Below are positions 5,951 to 11,653 of a DNA stretch of 11,653 nt, in pieces. This DNA comes from an uncultured Lachnospiraceae bacterium (GTDB lineage: Bacteria; Bacillota; Clostridia; Lachnospirales; Lachnospiraceae), in assembly GCA_910585075.1 (NCBI GenBank), contig CAJUED010000079.1, forward strand, positions 1 through 11,653. Reading direction: 5' to 3'. Position numbers and translations under genes: made by a program. The notes below the pieces were generated by a model. It worked only from the letters and a program-made list of their open reading frames with translations, was not told the origin of the DNA and made no database searches. Every line of letters begins with the position of its first letter. The first letter of the stretch is position 1.

Positions 5951-6751
5951 CTAATTCATTCCATGAATAAGTGAGATTTCATAAGCCTTTTTCTCCAGGT
6001 ACTCCCAATTTCCATTCCCGACTGATTCATAAGATGTCCATGCCACTTTAAGCTGGTTTTCAGATATATAAAATTTGATACGGGTTAAAACTCCGTTGCT
6101 TGTATCAATATCAGGCTCTGCCATATAATCAAAGGTGTAAACCGTGTGTTTCTGCGTCCAGTCCGAAGTATCTCGATAATAAATGACCGCATTTTCCGCA
6201 GGTATCTTTATCAGGCCAAACAGCTTCTCGCTTTCTTCTTTTCCAGGAAGATAGAAATAGCATCGTCCCCCGGTTGAGGTGATGTAAAATTCATTCTCTC
6301 CTGCCTTCTCGTGAAACAGGATTTCACCGTTGCTCAAGTCAATCAAGAGCAGATCGCTTTTTTTCAGCCATCCTTCCACATAGCCATTGTGGTGTGGGGC
6401 TGTCCAATGCTCTGCACAAACCCAGATTTTACCATATTCCTGCACACTCCCGCGCACGGCTTTGCTCCCCATATCGGGATATTCATACAATACAGAACCA
6501 TTTTCATCCAGTATATGTATATCATAATCATAGGTTTTCTTGTAGTCATCCGCTTCCTCCCACTGAAGATAACAAGAGCTTCCCTCAATGGGAGATTTTT
6601 CACCATATGCATAGGAATCCCTGCTGTAACCGGACGGATATATTACTTCATATTCTGTTGCGCCTGCTGTTGGATTACAGCCGGTCAATAATAGAACCAA
6701 TATTGCTGCACAGCATATGTAGCAGACTGTATAAAGGATTTTTGAGCGCAT
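5951..6751 (-). CDS. Putative lipoprotein of unknown function
   Basis: The 266-residue product starts MRSKILYTVCYICCAAILVL and has a classical lipoprotein signal: positive N-terminus, hydrophobic core, and the lipobox L-T-G-C25 followed by NPTAG. It should be anchored to the outer face of the membrane by Cys25. The mature part is acidic and aromatic, with a tyrosine-rich start (about residues 31-45) and a series of beta-strand-like segments; it could be a small beta-propeller or beta-sandwich, but no family was recognised. The ATG at 6751 is preferred over an upstream TTG at 6802 because it gives a proper signal peptide; an AGGTGA-like site is just upstream. It begins 40 bp after the LysR stop and is followed closely by the next gene, so all three are probably co-transcribed. 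Confidence 0.78.
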   Translation of the reverse strand: MRSKILYTVCYICCAAILVLLLTGCNPTAGATEYEVIYPSGYSRDSYAYGEKSPIEGSSCYLQWEEADDYKKTYDYDIHILDENGSVLYEYPDMGSKAVRGSVQEYGKIWVCAEHWTAPHHNGYVEGWLKKSDLLLIDLSNGEILFHEKAGENEFYITSTGGRCYFYLPGKEESEKLFGLIKIPAENAVIYYRDTSDWTQKHTVYTFDYMAEPDIDTSNGVLTRIKFYISENQLKVAWTSYESVGNGNWEYLEKKAYEISLIHGMN

Positions 6752-6791
6752 AGCATCACCTACAAAATTTTTTACTGATGAGTTTTTTTGC

Positions 6792-7703
6792 TCACACATC
6801 AATTTCCATCATCTGCAAAAACCGAGTTCCCGCCGCGGACAGCGGCAGATTTTGATGAATCACCGCCAGCATACGCCGGGATGGAATAGCGGGGTTCAGA
6901 GCGATTTGCTGCAATTCTCCGCTCTCCAGATACGCCTCCGCAAAACCCCTGACAACACATCCGATTCCAATCCCCCTGGCCGACAGCTTAACAATCAGGT
7001 CACTGGTTGCCAGCTCCAGCTCAGGGTGCAGCGCCGCTCCCTGACCGGCAAAGAATCCGTTCACATATTTTCGGGTGCTTGTTCGCTCCTCCAGCATAAT
7101 CACCGGGTATTCTGCCAGCCCCTGCGGTGTCATAACCGATGAGAGACTGGGGTGTGACTCAAAAAAATCCCGGCTGGCTACAAAGATATCCTGAAGGGGA
7201 ATCCCCACCGGTATGGTGCGTAGATTTTCGTTGGGTTCTATCGGCTCGCTCACCACGCCAAAATCAATTTTGCCCGCGTTGAGGGTCTGAAGGGTAACTG
7301 GAGTTGGGGCGTTGCTCACCTGAATGCGGATTTGGGGATAGCGCTTGTGAAAGCGCTCCAGATAGGGCAGAAGATAAAAATCCATGGTCATATCGCTTGC
7401 GCCGATGCGAACCTCTCCGGTTTCCAGACTTTTCATCTCCCGGACCTTTTTTTCTGCCAGCATCAGGTATTCATAGCCGCGGGAAACATAAGAATATAGA
7501 ACCTCTCCCTCCCGTGTCAGTTGGATGCCCCTTGGCAGGCGCAGAAACAAGCTTCCTCCCAGCTGTCCTTCCAACTGCTTGATTGTCTGGCTCACAGCCG
7601 GCTGAGAGATGCAGAGCTCCTGGGCGGCCTGGGAAAAGCTCCCTGTTTTTACAACATAATAAAAGACGCGGTAATAGTCCAGATTGATATTGATAAGCCG
7701 CAC
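6792..7703 (-). CDS. LysR-family transcriptional regulator
   Basis: The 303-residue protein has a winged helix-turn-helix at about residues 6-65 (NLDYYRVFYYVVKTGSFSQA then ISQPAVSQTIKQLE) and a periplasmic-binding-protein-like effector domain from about 90 (GEVRIGASDMTMDFYLLPYL) to the end. LysR regulators bind DNA as tetramers and answer small molecules; the effector is unknown here. The start is GTG at 7703: an in-frame TAA stands 6 nt before it (7712-7710), so there is no room further upstream. The Shine-Dalgarno is poor (a G-run touching the GTG). That stop belongs to an 18-codon ORF with a good ribosome binding site, so coupled translation is likely. The gene heads a probable operon with the lipoprotein and the CxxC protein, which is unusual since LysR genes are more often divergent from their targets. 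Confidence 0.9.
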   Translation of the reverse strand: MRLININLDYYRVFYYVVKTGSFSQAAQELCISQPAVSQTIKQLEGQLGGSLFLRLPRGIQLTREGEVLYSYVSRGYEYLMLAEKKVREMKSLETGEVRIGASDMTMDFYLLPYLERFHKRYPQIRIQVSNAPTPVTLQTLNAGKIDFGVVSEPIEPNENLRTIPVGIPLQDIFVASRDFFESHPSLSSVMTPQGLAEYPVIMLEERTSTRKYVNGFFAGQGAALHPELELATSDLIVKLSARGIGIGCVVRGFAEAYLESGELQQIALNPAIPSRRMLAVIHQNLPLSAAGTRFLQMMEIDV

Positions 7704-7709
7704 CCCCTG

Positions 7710-7766
7710 TTACTTTCTTAAGTATCGGTATATTTGTAAGCATATCTCCCATCTTTTCGACCACAT
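7710..7766 (-). CDS. Possible 18-residue leader peptide upstream of LysR
   Basis: The ATG at 7766 has AAGGAG 8 nt upstream, far better than the site of the LysR gene. The peptide would be MWSKRWEICLQIYRYLRK, basic and aromatic, ending in TAA 6 nt before the LysR GTG and in the same frame. It may serve to bring ribosomes to the weak LysR start. It could also be chance; nothing but the ribosome binding site and spacing supports it. Confidence 0.4.
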   Translation of the reverse strand: MWSKRWEICLQIYRYLRK

Positions 7767-7815
7767 TGTTTTTGCTCCTTTTCGTGTCGGAAAGAGCCTT
7801 GATATGCCTGTATTC

Positions 7816-7824
7816 ATTATAGCA
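7816..7824 (-). promoter_or_regulatory. Extended -10 promoter element for the LysR operon
   Basis: On the minus strand TGCTATAAT is an extended -10 (TGn plus a perfect TATAAT). The -35 at 17 nt is poor (GTGAAA). It would start transcription near 7809, about 40 nt before the small leader ORF. Confidence 0.5.
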
Positions 7825-7912
7825 GATTCATGGTATTTTTTCACTATCGTTTTCGACAAGTCAGTGATTCGCTCCGGCAATCTTGATAATGCCTGAGAGG
7901 ATAAAATAACTT

Positions 7913-7974
7913 TTTGATTTATATAACATTTATAAATCAAAGAGGCGATAGCATTGAAACCGCCGCCCTTTGAT
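7913..7974. repeat. Two overlapping, mutually exclusive hairpins
   Basis: TTTGATTTATA (7913-7923) pairs over 11 bp with TATAAATCAAA (7931-7941). ATCAAAGAGGCG (7936-7947) can instead pair with CGCCCTTTGAT (7964-7974) with one bulge. The two share ATCAAA, so only one can form. Neither has a T-run on either strand. They lie downstream of the nitroreductase-like gene stop and upstream of the LysR promoter, and could be a 3' end structure or an operator. Confidence 0.4.
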
Positions 7975-7997
7975 TGTCCCTTGTTTTTTCTATATTC

Positions 7998-8669
7998 CTA
8001 TTGGATTCTGTTTGTGGATATGGTATGCTCCTTTGGCGGCTCATAACCTGCTGCATACCCAAACGAAGCACACAATACAGGATTGAATTTATCGGGGATT
8101 CCTAACTGTTTTTTTAACTCCTTATCCTGTTTCACAACAGCAGTAGCCGCCGACCAGAGAATACTATCTATTTTTTGGTCTGTGGCTGCAAGAACCATAT
8201 TTTCAAGGACACAAGCGGCATTTGCATATTCAATTCCCGGCAGCACTGCGGGAGTTGATGAAACCATAATAAGAGTTTCTGCTCCAAAATCCATATTCTT
8301 ACGCACTTTTATCATGTTGTAAACCGAATCGGAAGTCGCTACGGCTATGCGTTTAAGCATATCTGAATTTTGGGAAATTTCAGAAGCCATTGGACAGGTA
8401 CACGCACTCTTTCCAAGATGAAAAATAATACCGTCCTCTGCTTCTGTCACTGATACAGGTGCGGGCATAATTCCATTTAAGAAAGAAACATAATCAGCCC
8501 GTGTTTTGCAATCTGATGCAGCGGACTTTAATTCAGCCATTGCTGTATTAGCGTTTTTTCGGGCTGCACACCCTTTACCACAACTTTCAATCATGCAGAT
8601 TGCTGTCGGGTCTTGTGATTCTTTTATTGCACCCAACATATCCTCAATCCATTCAGCATATTTGTTCAT
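7998..8669 (-). CDS. Chimeric protein: Cys-rich domain joined to the C-terminal half of a nitroreductase
   Basis: The 223-residue product has two parts. Residues 1-104 carry six cysteines (C25, C30, C34, C54, C90, C92) in the patterns ESCGKGCAARK and SACTCPM, like clostridial Cys-rich proteins of the DUF6144 type; I recall the name rather than having searched. From about residue 105 (MLKRIAVATS) it reads like the second half of a nitroreductase: LIMVSSTPAVLP, then YANAACVLENMVLAATDQKI, then KELKKQLGIPDKFNPVLCAS and GYAAG. The first half of that fold, with part of the FMN site, is missing, so flavin enzyme activity is doubtful. The ATG at 8669 has GGAGG 10 nt upstream. It stands alone, divergent from a broken small ORF. 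A natural fusion or a deletion that joined two genes in frame are both possible. Confidence 0.7.
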   Translation of the reverse strand: MNKYAEWIEDMLGAIKESQDPTAICMIESCGKGCAARKNANTAMAELKSAASDCKTRADYVSFLNGIMPAPVSVTEAEDGIIFHLGKSACTCPMASEISQNSDMLKRIAVATSDSVYNMIKVRKNMDFGAETLIMVSSTPAVLPGIEYANAACVLENMVLAATDQKIDSILWSAATAVVKQDKELKKQLGIPDKFNPVLCASFGYAAGYEPPKEHTISTNRIQ

Positions 8670-8710
8670 ACTTAATTATCCTCCAATTTCAAATTTACTT
8701 TACGTCTATG

Positions 8711-8716
8711 ATTATA
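8711..8716 (-). promoter_or_regulatory. Candidate -10 box for the chimeric nitroreductase gene
   Basis: A perfect TATAAT on the minus strand, 42 nt before the ATG. The hexamer at 17 nt spacing (TTTTCT) is weak; TTGACT is present but only 8 nt away, so the two cannot form a normal pair. Confidence 0.35.
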
Positions 8717-8760
8717 CATGGTACAGTCAAAAGAGAAAAGTACGATATTTATTCATAGGA

Positions 8761-8778
8761 ACTATCTTTTTTGATAGT
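8761..8778. repeat. Operator-like dyad between divergent genes
   Basis: ACTATC and GATAGT form a perfect 6-bp inverted repeat around TTTTTT. It lies upstream of both the minus-strand chimera and the plus-strand small ORF. ACTAT...ATAGT dyads resemble operators of HxlR (MarR/DUF24) regulators that control nitroreductases in Bacillus, such as YodB; no such regulator is in the window. Confidence 0.4.
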
Positions 8779-8791
8779 ATGGGGGTGTAAT

Positions 8792-9013
8792 ATGGGATTT
8801 GAGAAAGCTGTTGATAATGCAATAAACGGGCTCGCTTTGTAGACGTTACAATTCGAGGTAATCATTGGCGTTATTTGTGCAGCCATATGTTTTGTTGTCG
8901 GCTATCGCTATCTGAAAAAAGACAAGAAAAATGCCGGATATATTTGGTGCGGCATAGGAGTACTGATTATTCTTTTAGATGTGGTTAGGGCTTCTTTTCA
9001 TCTGTTGCTATAG
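8792..9013 (+). pseudogene. Small membrane-protein ORF interrupted by an in-frame TAG
   Basis: From the ATG at 8792, with GGGGGTG just upstream, the frame reads MGFEKAVDNAINGLAL, then TAG (8840-8842), then 56 more sense codons to a TAG at 9011-9013. The part after the amber codon encodes two hydrophobic segments (about EVIIGVICAAICFVVGYRYL and YIWCGIGVLIILLDVV) joined by the basic turn KKDKKNAG, typical of a real small membrane protein. An ancestral CAG or TGG at codon 17 would restore a 73-residue protein. Several genes in the window end in TAG, so amber is not reassigned here. Either the gene is broken or translation starts after the stop at a non-ATG codon; I see no good site for that. Family unknown. 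Confidence 0.5.
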
Positions 9014-9120
9014 AGAAAAAAATATGACAGAGAAAGTATTTCTTTCAATAATTTACTACACATATTCATTCCCGGTTCGCCGACAATATTTCTACAGACT
9101 TGAAAGGATGTGTTATATTT
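9014..9120 (+). promoter_or_regulatory. Upstream region of the spoVA operon
   Basis: About 100 bp that should contain the forespore promoter. SpoVA operons are read by sigma-G. CATATTC at 9061-9067 fits a sigma-G -10 box, but no -35 element stands at the right distance, so I do not call a site. Confidence 0.3.
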
Positions 9121-9564
9121 ATGTCAATGACACCGCAAGAGTATGAGGCCATTAATCAGCGCTATTCCCCGGCCTCCAAGGGATGGAAGACCATTCCCAT
9201 GGCGTGGCTGTTCGGGGGGATTATCTGCTGTATCGGACAAGCTTTGAGCGACTGCTATCAGGCTTTGGGCTTAGAAAAGGATATTGCCTCCGCCTCCGTA
9301 TCGGTGACGCTGGTTTTTCTGGCTGCCCTTCTGACAGGCCTGGGAGTTTATGATAACATTGCCAAATACGGTGGAGCGGGCTGTCTGGTTCCAATCACTG
9401 GCTTTTCCAACGCAGTGGCCTCCCCAGCGCTGGATTTTAAAAGCGAGGGCTTGGTTTTGGGATTGGGGGCAAAGATGTTTGTGATAGCGGGGCCGGTAAT
9501 TGTATACGGCACAGCCGCCAGCGTTATATATGGACTGATTATCTATATCTTTCATTGGTACTGA
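9121..9564 (+). CDS. spoVAC: Stage V sporulation protein AC
   Basis: The 147-residue integral membrane protein belongs to the SpoVA channel complex in the inner spore membrane, which takes up dipicolinic acid into the developing spore and releases it at germination; B. subtilis SpoVAC has mechanosensitive properties. Features seen: the N-terminal MSMTPQEYEAINQRYSPASK, then hydrophobic segments (about PMAWLFGGIICCIGQALSD, VSVTLVFLAALLTGLGVYD, KMFVIAGPVIVYG and VIYGLIIYIFHW), and the family signature GGAGCLVPITGFSNAV. The length fits (about 150). The ATG at 9121 is preferred over an upstream TTG at 9100 because AAAGGA lies 12 nt before it and the family starts there. It is the first gene of a three-gene spoVAC-AD-AE operon, the common clostridial form; spoVAD follows after 47 bp. 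Confidence 0.96.
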   Translation: MSMTPQEYEAINQRYSPASKGWKTIPMAWLFGGIICCIGQALSDCYQALGLEKDIASASVSVTLVFLAALLTGLGVYDNIAKYGGAGCLVPITGFSNAVASPALDFKSEGLVLGLGAKMFVIAGPVIVYGTAASVIYGLIIYIFHWY

Positions 9565-9611
9565 CATAATTTGTGCATGAATATCTTATTTTGTGAAAGG
9601 AAAGGAAGAAA

Positions 9612-10691
9612 ATGCCATATCGCATTGGAAAATATACTCTGGGCTTTGACCAGCCCCCGGCGGTTCTCAGCTATGCGGCTGTGGGCTCGAAAAAGGAAAG
9701 CGAAGGCCCCTTAAAGGATGCCTTTGATTTTATCGAACAGGATTCCTATTTCGGGGAAAAATCCTGGGAGAGGGCGGAAAGCCGGATACAGCGGGAATCT
9801 GTCAACCGCGCGTTGGAAAAGGGAAATTTTGACCCTACAGATATTGATTATATTTTTGCGGGGGACCTGCTGAATCAGTGCATCAGCTCTGTCTATGGCC
9901 TGAGGGAGCTGGGAATCCCCTTATTTGGGCTGTATGGGGCCTGTTCCACCATGGCGGAATCTCTCAGCATTGCCTCTGTATTTATTGACAGCCAGGCGGC
10001 GAAAAGATGCGCGGCAGTGACCTCCTCGCACTTCTGCTCTGCTGAGAGGCAATTTCGGTTTCCTCTGGAATATGCCGGACAGCGCACACCGACCTCTCAA
10101 TGGACCGTAACCGGAGGCGGGGCCGCTATTGTGGGGATAGGAAACAAGCCGCCGTTTGTACGTGGAATCACCACCGGGACCATAGAAGACTATGGAATCA
10201 AGGATGCCAACAACATGGGAGCGGCAATGGCCCCGGCTGCCAGCGCGACGATATCCCGCTTTTTCAAGGATACCCATATGAATCCTGCTCAATTTGACTT
10301 GATTTTAACAGGCGATTTGGGTTATGTCGGCAGTGGGATTCTGCTGGAGCTTCTGGAAAGGGAAGGTCTTGACATCCACCGGCAACACAATGACTGCGGC
10401 CTTCTGATTTTTGACCGGGAAAAGCAGCCGGATGTTCAGGCGGGAGGATCGGGCTGCGGATGCAGTGGTTCTGTATTATGCGGACACATTCTTCCCAAGC
10501 TCCAAAGGGGAGATTTAAAGGATGTTCTGTTTATCGCGACGGGTGCGCTGCTGAGTACAACCAGTGTCCAACAGGGAGAGACAATTCCGGGGATAGCCCA
10601 TTTGGTATATCTGTCCTCCCAGGCACAGGACGAGGCATTTCCCACGCGTGAACGGGCAAGCCAATTCGATGGCAGGAAGGAGAAGAGGTAA
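9612..10691 (+). CDS. spoVAD: Stage V sporulation protein AD
   Basis: The 359-residue protein has a thiolase-like fold and in B. subtilis binds dipicolinic acid directly on the outer face of the inner spore membrane. Signatures seen: IFAGDLLNQC (residues 81-90), LFGLYGAC111STMAESL with the conserved cysteine, AVTSSHFCSAERQFRFPLEY (135-154), then TVTGGGAAIVG and the C-terminal GGSGCGCSGSVLCGHILPKL. The B. subtilis protein is about 338 residues; this one has a polar C-terminal tail (about 340-359). GGAAAGGAAG precedes the ATG. The stop overlaps the spoVAE start by one base (TAATG at 10689-10693), so the two are translationally coupled. It has no signal peptide, as expected, since it is held at the membrane by its SpoVA partners. 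Confidence 0.97.
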   Translation: MPYRIGKYTLGFDQPPAVLSYAAVGSKKESEGPLKDAFDFIEQDSYFGEKSWERAESRIQRESVNRALEKGNFDPTDIDYIFAGDLLNQCISSVYGLRELGIPLFGLYGACSTMAESLSIASVFIDSQAAKRCAAVTSSHFCSAERQFRFPLEYAGQRTPTSQWTVTGGGAAIVGIGNKPPFVRGITTGTIEDYGIKDANNMGAAMAPAASATISRFFKDTHMNPAQFDLILTGDLGYVGSGILLELLEREGLDIHRQHNDCGLLIFDREKQPDVQAGGSGCGCSGSVLCGHILPKLQRGDLKDVLFIATGALLSTTSVQQGETIPGIAHLVYLSSQAQDEAFPTRERASQFDGRKEKR

Positions 10692-11056
10692 TGGATTGGA
10701 TGATGTATCTCAAGGTATTCCTGGTAGGCGGCGCATTATGTGCCATTGGTCAGGCGCTGATCGATTACACCAAGCTGACGCCTGCTCGGATTTTGGTCTC
10801 CTATGTGGTTACGGGGGTTATTTTAGGAGGACTGGGAATCTATCAGCCTCTGGTCGATTTTGCGGGTGCAGGCGCAACTGTTCCGCTAACAGGATTTGGC
10901 TGGCTTTTATCCAAGGGGGTAAAGGAGGCCATAGCGGAAAAGGGACTTCTGGGAATTCTTTCCGGAGGACTGACCGCAACCTCGGCGGGAATCGCTGCAG
11001 CGGTTATCTTTGGGCTCATCTTTGCACTTATTTTTAAACCCAAAGACAAATCTTAA
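10691..11056 (+). CDS. spoVAE: Stage V sporulation protein AE (AEb type)
   Basis: The 121-residue membrane protein is the third part of the core SpoVA complex and is related in sequence to SpoVAC: compare GGALCAIGQALIDYTKLTPA here with the GGIICCIGQALSD of SpoVAC, and FAGAGATVPLTGFGWLL with the GGAGCLVPITGFSNAV region. Hydrophobic segments are seen at about residues 6-25, 33-52, 57-75 and 95-116. The length agrees with SpoVAEb of Bacillus (about 116). The ATG overlaps the spoVAD stop, and the purine-rich GGAAGGAGAAGAGG of the spoVAD end supplies the ribosome binding site. It ends the operon, followed at once by a strong terminator. Confidence 0.95.
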   Translation: MDWMMYLKVFLVGGALCAIGQALIDYTKLTPARILVSYVVTGVILGGLGIYQPLVDFAGAGATVPLTGFGWLLSKGVKEAIAEKGLLGILSGGLTATSAGIAAAVIFGLIFALIFKPKDKS

Positions 11057-11105
11057 AAATAATGGTCCATTGCAGACGAACAACTGTAATGGACCATTAT
11101 TTCTT
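11057..11105. terminator. Terminator of the spoVA operon
   Basis: A 15-bp perfect stem (11057-11071 with 11088-11102) is extended inward by CAG/CTG and one G-T pair to about 19 bp, with an 8-nt loop. It follows the spoVAE stop directly. The 3' arm ends in ATTATTTCTT, and the A-rich 5' side would give a T-run on the other strand too. Confidence 0.85.
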
Positions 11106-11319
11106 ACAATGAGCTGAATGCCTGAAATTGCATAAATATCCAAAACACTCGCTCTCATTTCCAGCCGAAGACTTTCTCCAAAAGCCTAATCGAACGGCAC
11201 TTACAAGATGTCAAAAAGAGGATAGGTAACCTCCATATAAGGGATGTACCGGAAAGGGCACGGTGCCCACCGGAAAAACCAGCCCCCTCTGGAAAAAGAA
11301 TTAGGAGGAAATGATTCTT
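11106..11319 (+). promoter_or_regulatory. Promoter and leader region of the secreted-protein gene
   Basis: About 215 bp. A hairpin stands at 11249-11273: CCGG/CCGG outside, GGGCA/TGCCC inside, with an AAA/A internal loop. A second small hairpin, CCAG/CTGG, is at 11279-11292. Each is followed by an AAAAA run. The AGGAGGAA at 11303-11310 gives the ribosome binding site. I found no clear promoter pair; TTACAA at 11211-11216 is a weak -35 candidate. No known riboswitch family was recognised. Confidence 0.4.
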
Positions 11320-11653
11320 ATGAAAAAGACTCTTGCTGCGGTTCTCGCAGCGGCGATGGCGCTCAGTACTGCTACTGTGGCGTTTGCACGTGACACCATG
11401 GAAGGTGAAACCATTCTGGAAAACCTTTCTACTGTAGGCACCAGACAAACAATTGCAAAGGGAAAAGAATACTCTTACGTTATTTCTGCGGATTTTGTTG
11501 GTGATGACGGTAATGAGATTACAGCTACCGAATTAGGCAAGTGGGTAAAGGATGGAAAGGCTAACGTAACTGTGACAGTTACTGAAGGCATGAGCAAGTT
11601 GGCCTCTAAGCCTACTGCTACTGTTAAGAACATTGTTACTACTGAAGAAGTCG
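11320..11653 (+). CDS. Secreted protein with signal peptide, N-terminal part (runs off the window)
   Basis: The 111 visible codons start with a clear Sec signal peptide, MKKTLAAVLAAAMALSTATV followed by AFA-R, with cleavage likely after AFA (about residue 23). The mature part is rich in Thr, Val, Ala and Lys (KANVTVTVTEGMSKLASKPT), which suggests beta-structure of a surface, S-layer-like or fibre protein, but no domain was recognised. The ATG at 11320 lies 9 nt after AGGAGGAA; an in-frame ATG at 11311 is too close to that site. The codons favour T-ending GTT, ACT, GCT and GGT, unlike the GC-rich neighbours, as in highly expressed genes. With its structured leader this hints at an abundant cell-surface or exported protein. 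The missing C-terminus would tell. Confidence 0.85.
   Translation, partial: MKKTLAAVLAAAMALSTATVAFARDTMEGETILENLSTVGTRQTIAKGKEYSYVISADFVGDDGNEITATELGKWVKDGKANVTVTVTEGMSKLASKPTATVKNIVTTEEV

Noticed and set aside
8792..9013. Amber codon recoding (TAG read as an amino acid) to explain the interrupted ORF
   Set aside because: Other genes in the window end in TAG (at 5051, 5951 and 7998), so TAG is a normal stop here.
11249..11292. Cyclic-di-GMP or other known riboswitch upstream of the last gene
   Set aside because: The hairpins lack the conserved cores of the classes I can recall, so no class is assigned.
11155..11448. Minus-strand ORF of 97 codons across the last gene start
   Set aside because: It overlaps a plus-strand gene with a clear ribosome binding site and signal peptide, and has no such features itself.

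Overview
The window reads as a chromosome segment of a motile, endospore-forming Firmicute of the class Clostridia (Lachnospiraceae or Oscillospiraceae type). The evidence is a complete spoVAC-spoVAD-spoVAE operon, csrA placed directly upstream of a flagellin start, a GalT of the Firmicutes (HDH-type) family, strong AGGAGG ribosome binding sites and mixed base composition (GC-rich genes, very AT-rich spacers). No phage, IS element, CRISPR array, tRNA or rRNA was seen.

Layout. Positions 1-416 (minus strand) hold the first 11 codons of a flagellin and, upstream of it, csrA. Positions 417-873 are an AT-rich control region. It contains two near-identical 26-bp imperfect palindromes (477-502 and 591-616) that match 25/26 as inverted repeats and enclose a good sigma-A promoter. 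That promoter now points away from csrA and straight into an intrinsic terminator. Positions 874-1434 (plus) encode a small HEXXH/CxxC protein with its own promoter, converging on galT (1529-3055, minus) through a shared bidirectional terminator. purA (3517-4791, minus) follows behind a leader of about 160 nt. A probable minus-strand operon runs LysR regulator (6792-7703), lipoprotein (5951-6751), unknown cysteine-bearing protein (5051-5917). Next come a minus-strand chimera of a Cys-rich domain and half a nitroreductase (7998-8669) and a divergent small membrane-protein ORF broken by an amber codon (8792-9013). The spoVA operon (9121-11056) ends in a strong terminator, and the window closes inside a secreted protein gene (11320 onward) with a structured leader.

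How parts may work together. The most interesting reading is a flagellar phase switch: a short invertible promoter segment next to csrA-flagellin. The 26-bp sites have the architecture of Hin/Gin serine-invertase crossover sites (two 12-bp half-sites around a 2-bp core), and the half-site TTACAAAAAnGT resembles the Hin half-site TTATCAAAAACC. In the orientation seen here the promoter would make only a terminated RNA of about 60 nt. Flipped, it would drive csrA and probably flagellin. No recombinase lies in the window, so this is a hypothesis; a pair of operators for a dimeric repressor is the main alternative. CsrA itself would add translational control, since the flagellin Shine-Dalgarno lies in GGA motifs. 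The spoVA genes move dipicolinic acid into the spore. GalT and PurA are ordinary housekeeping enzymes.
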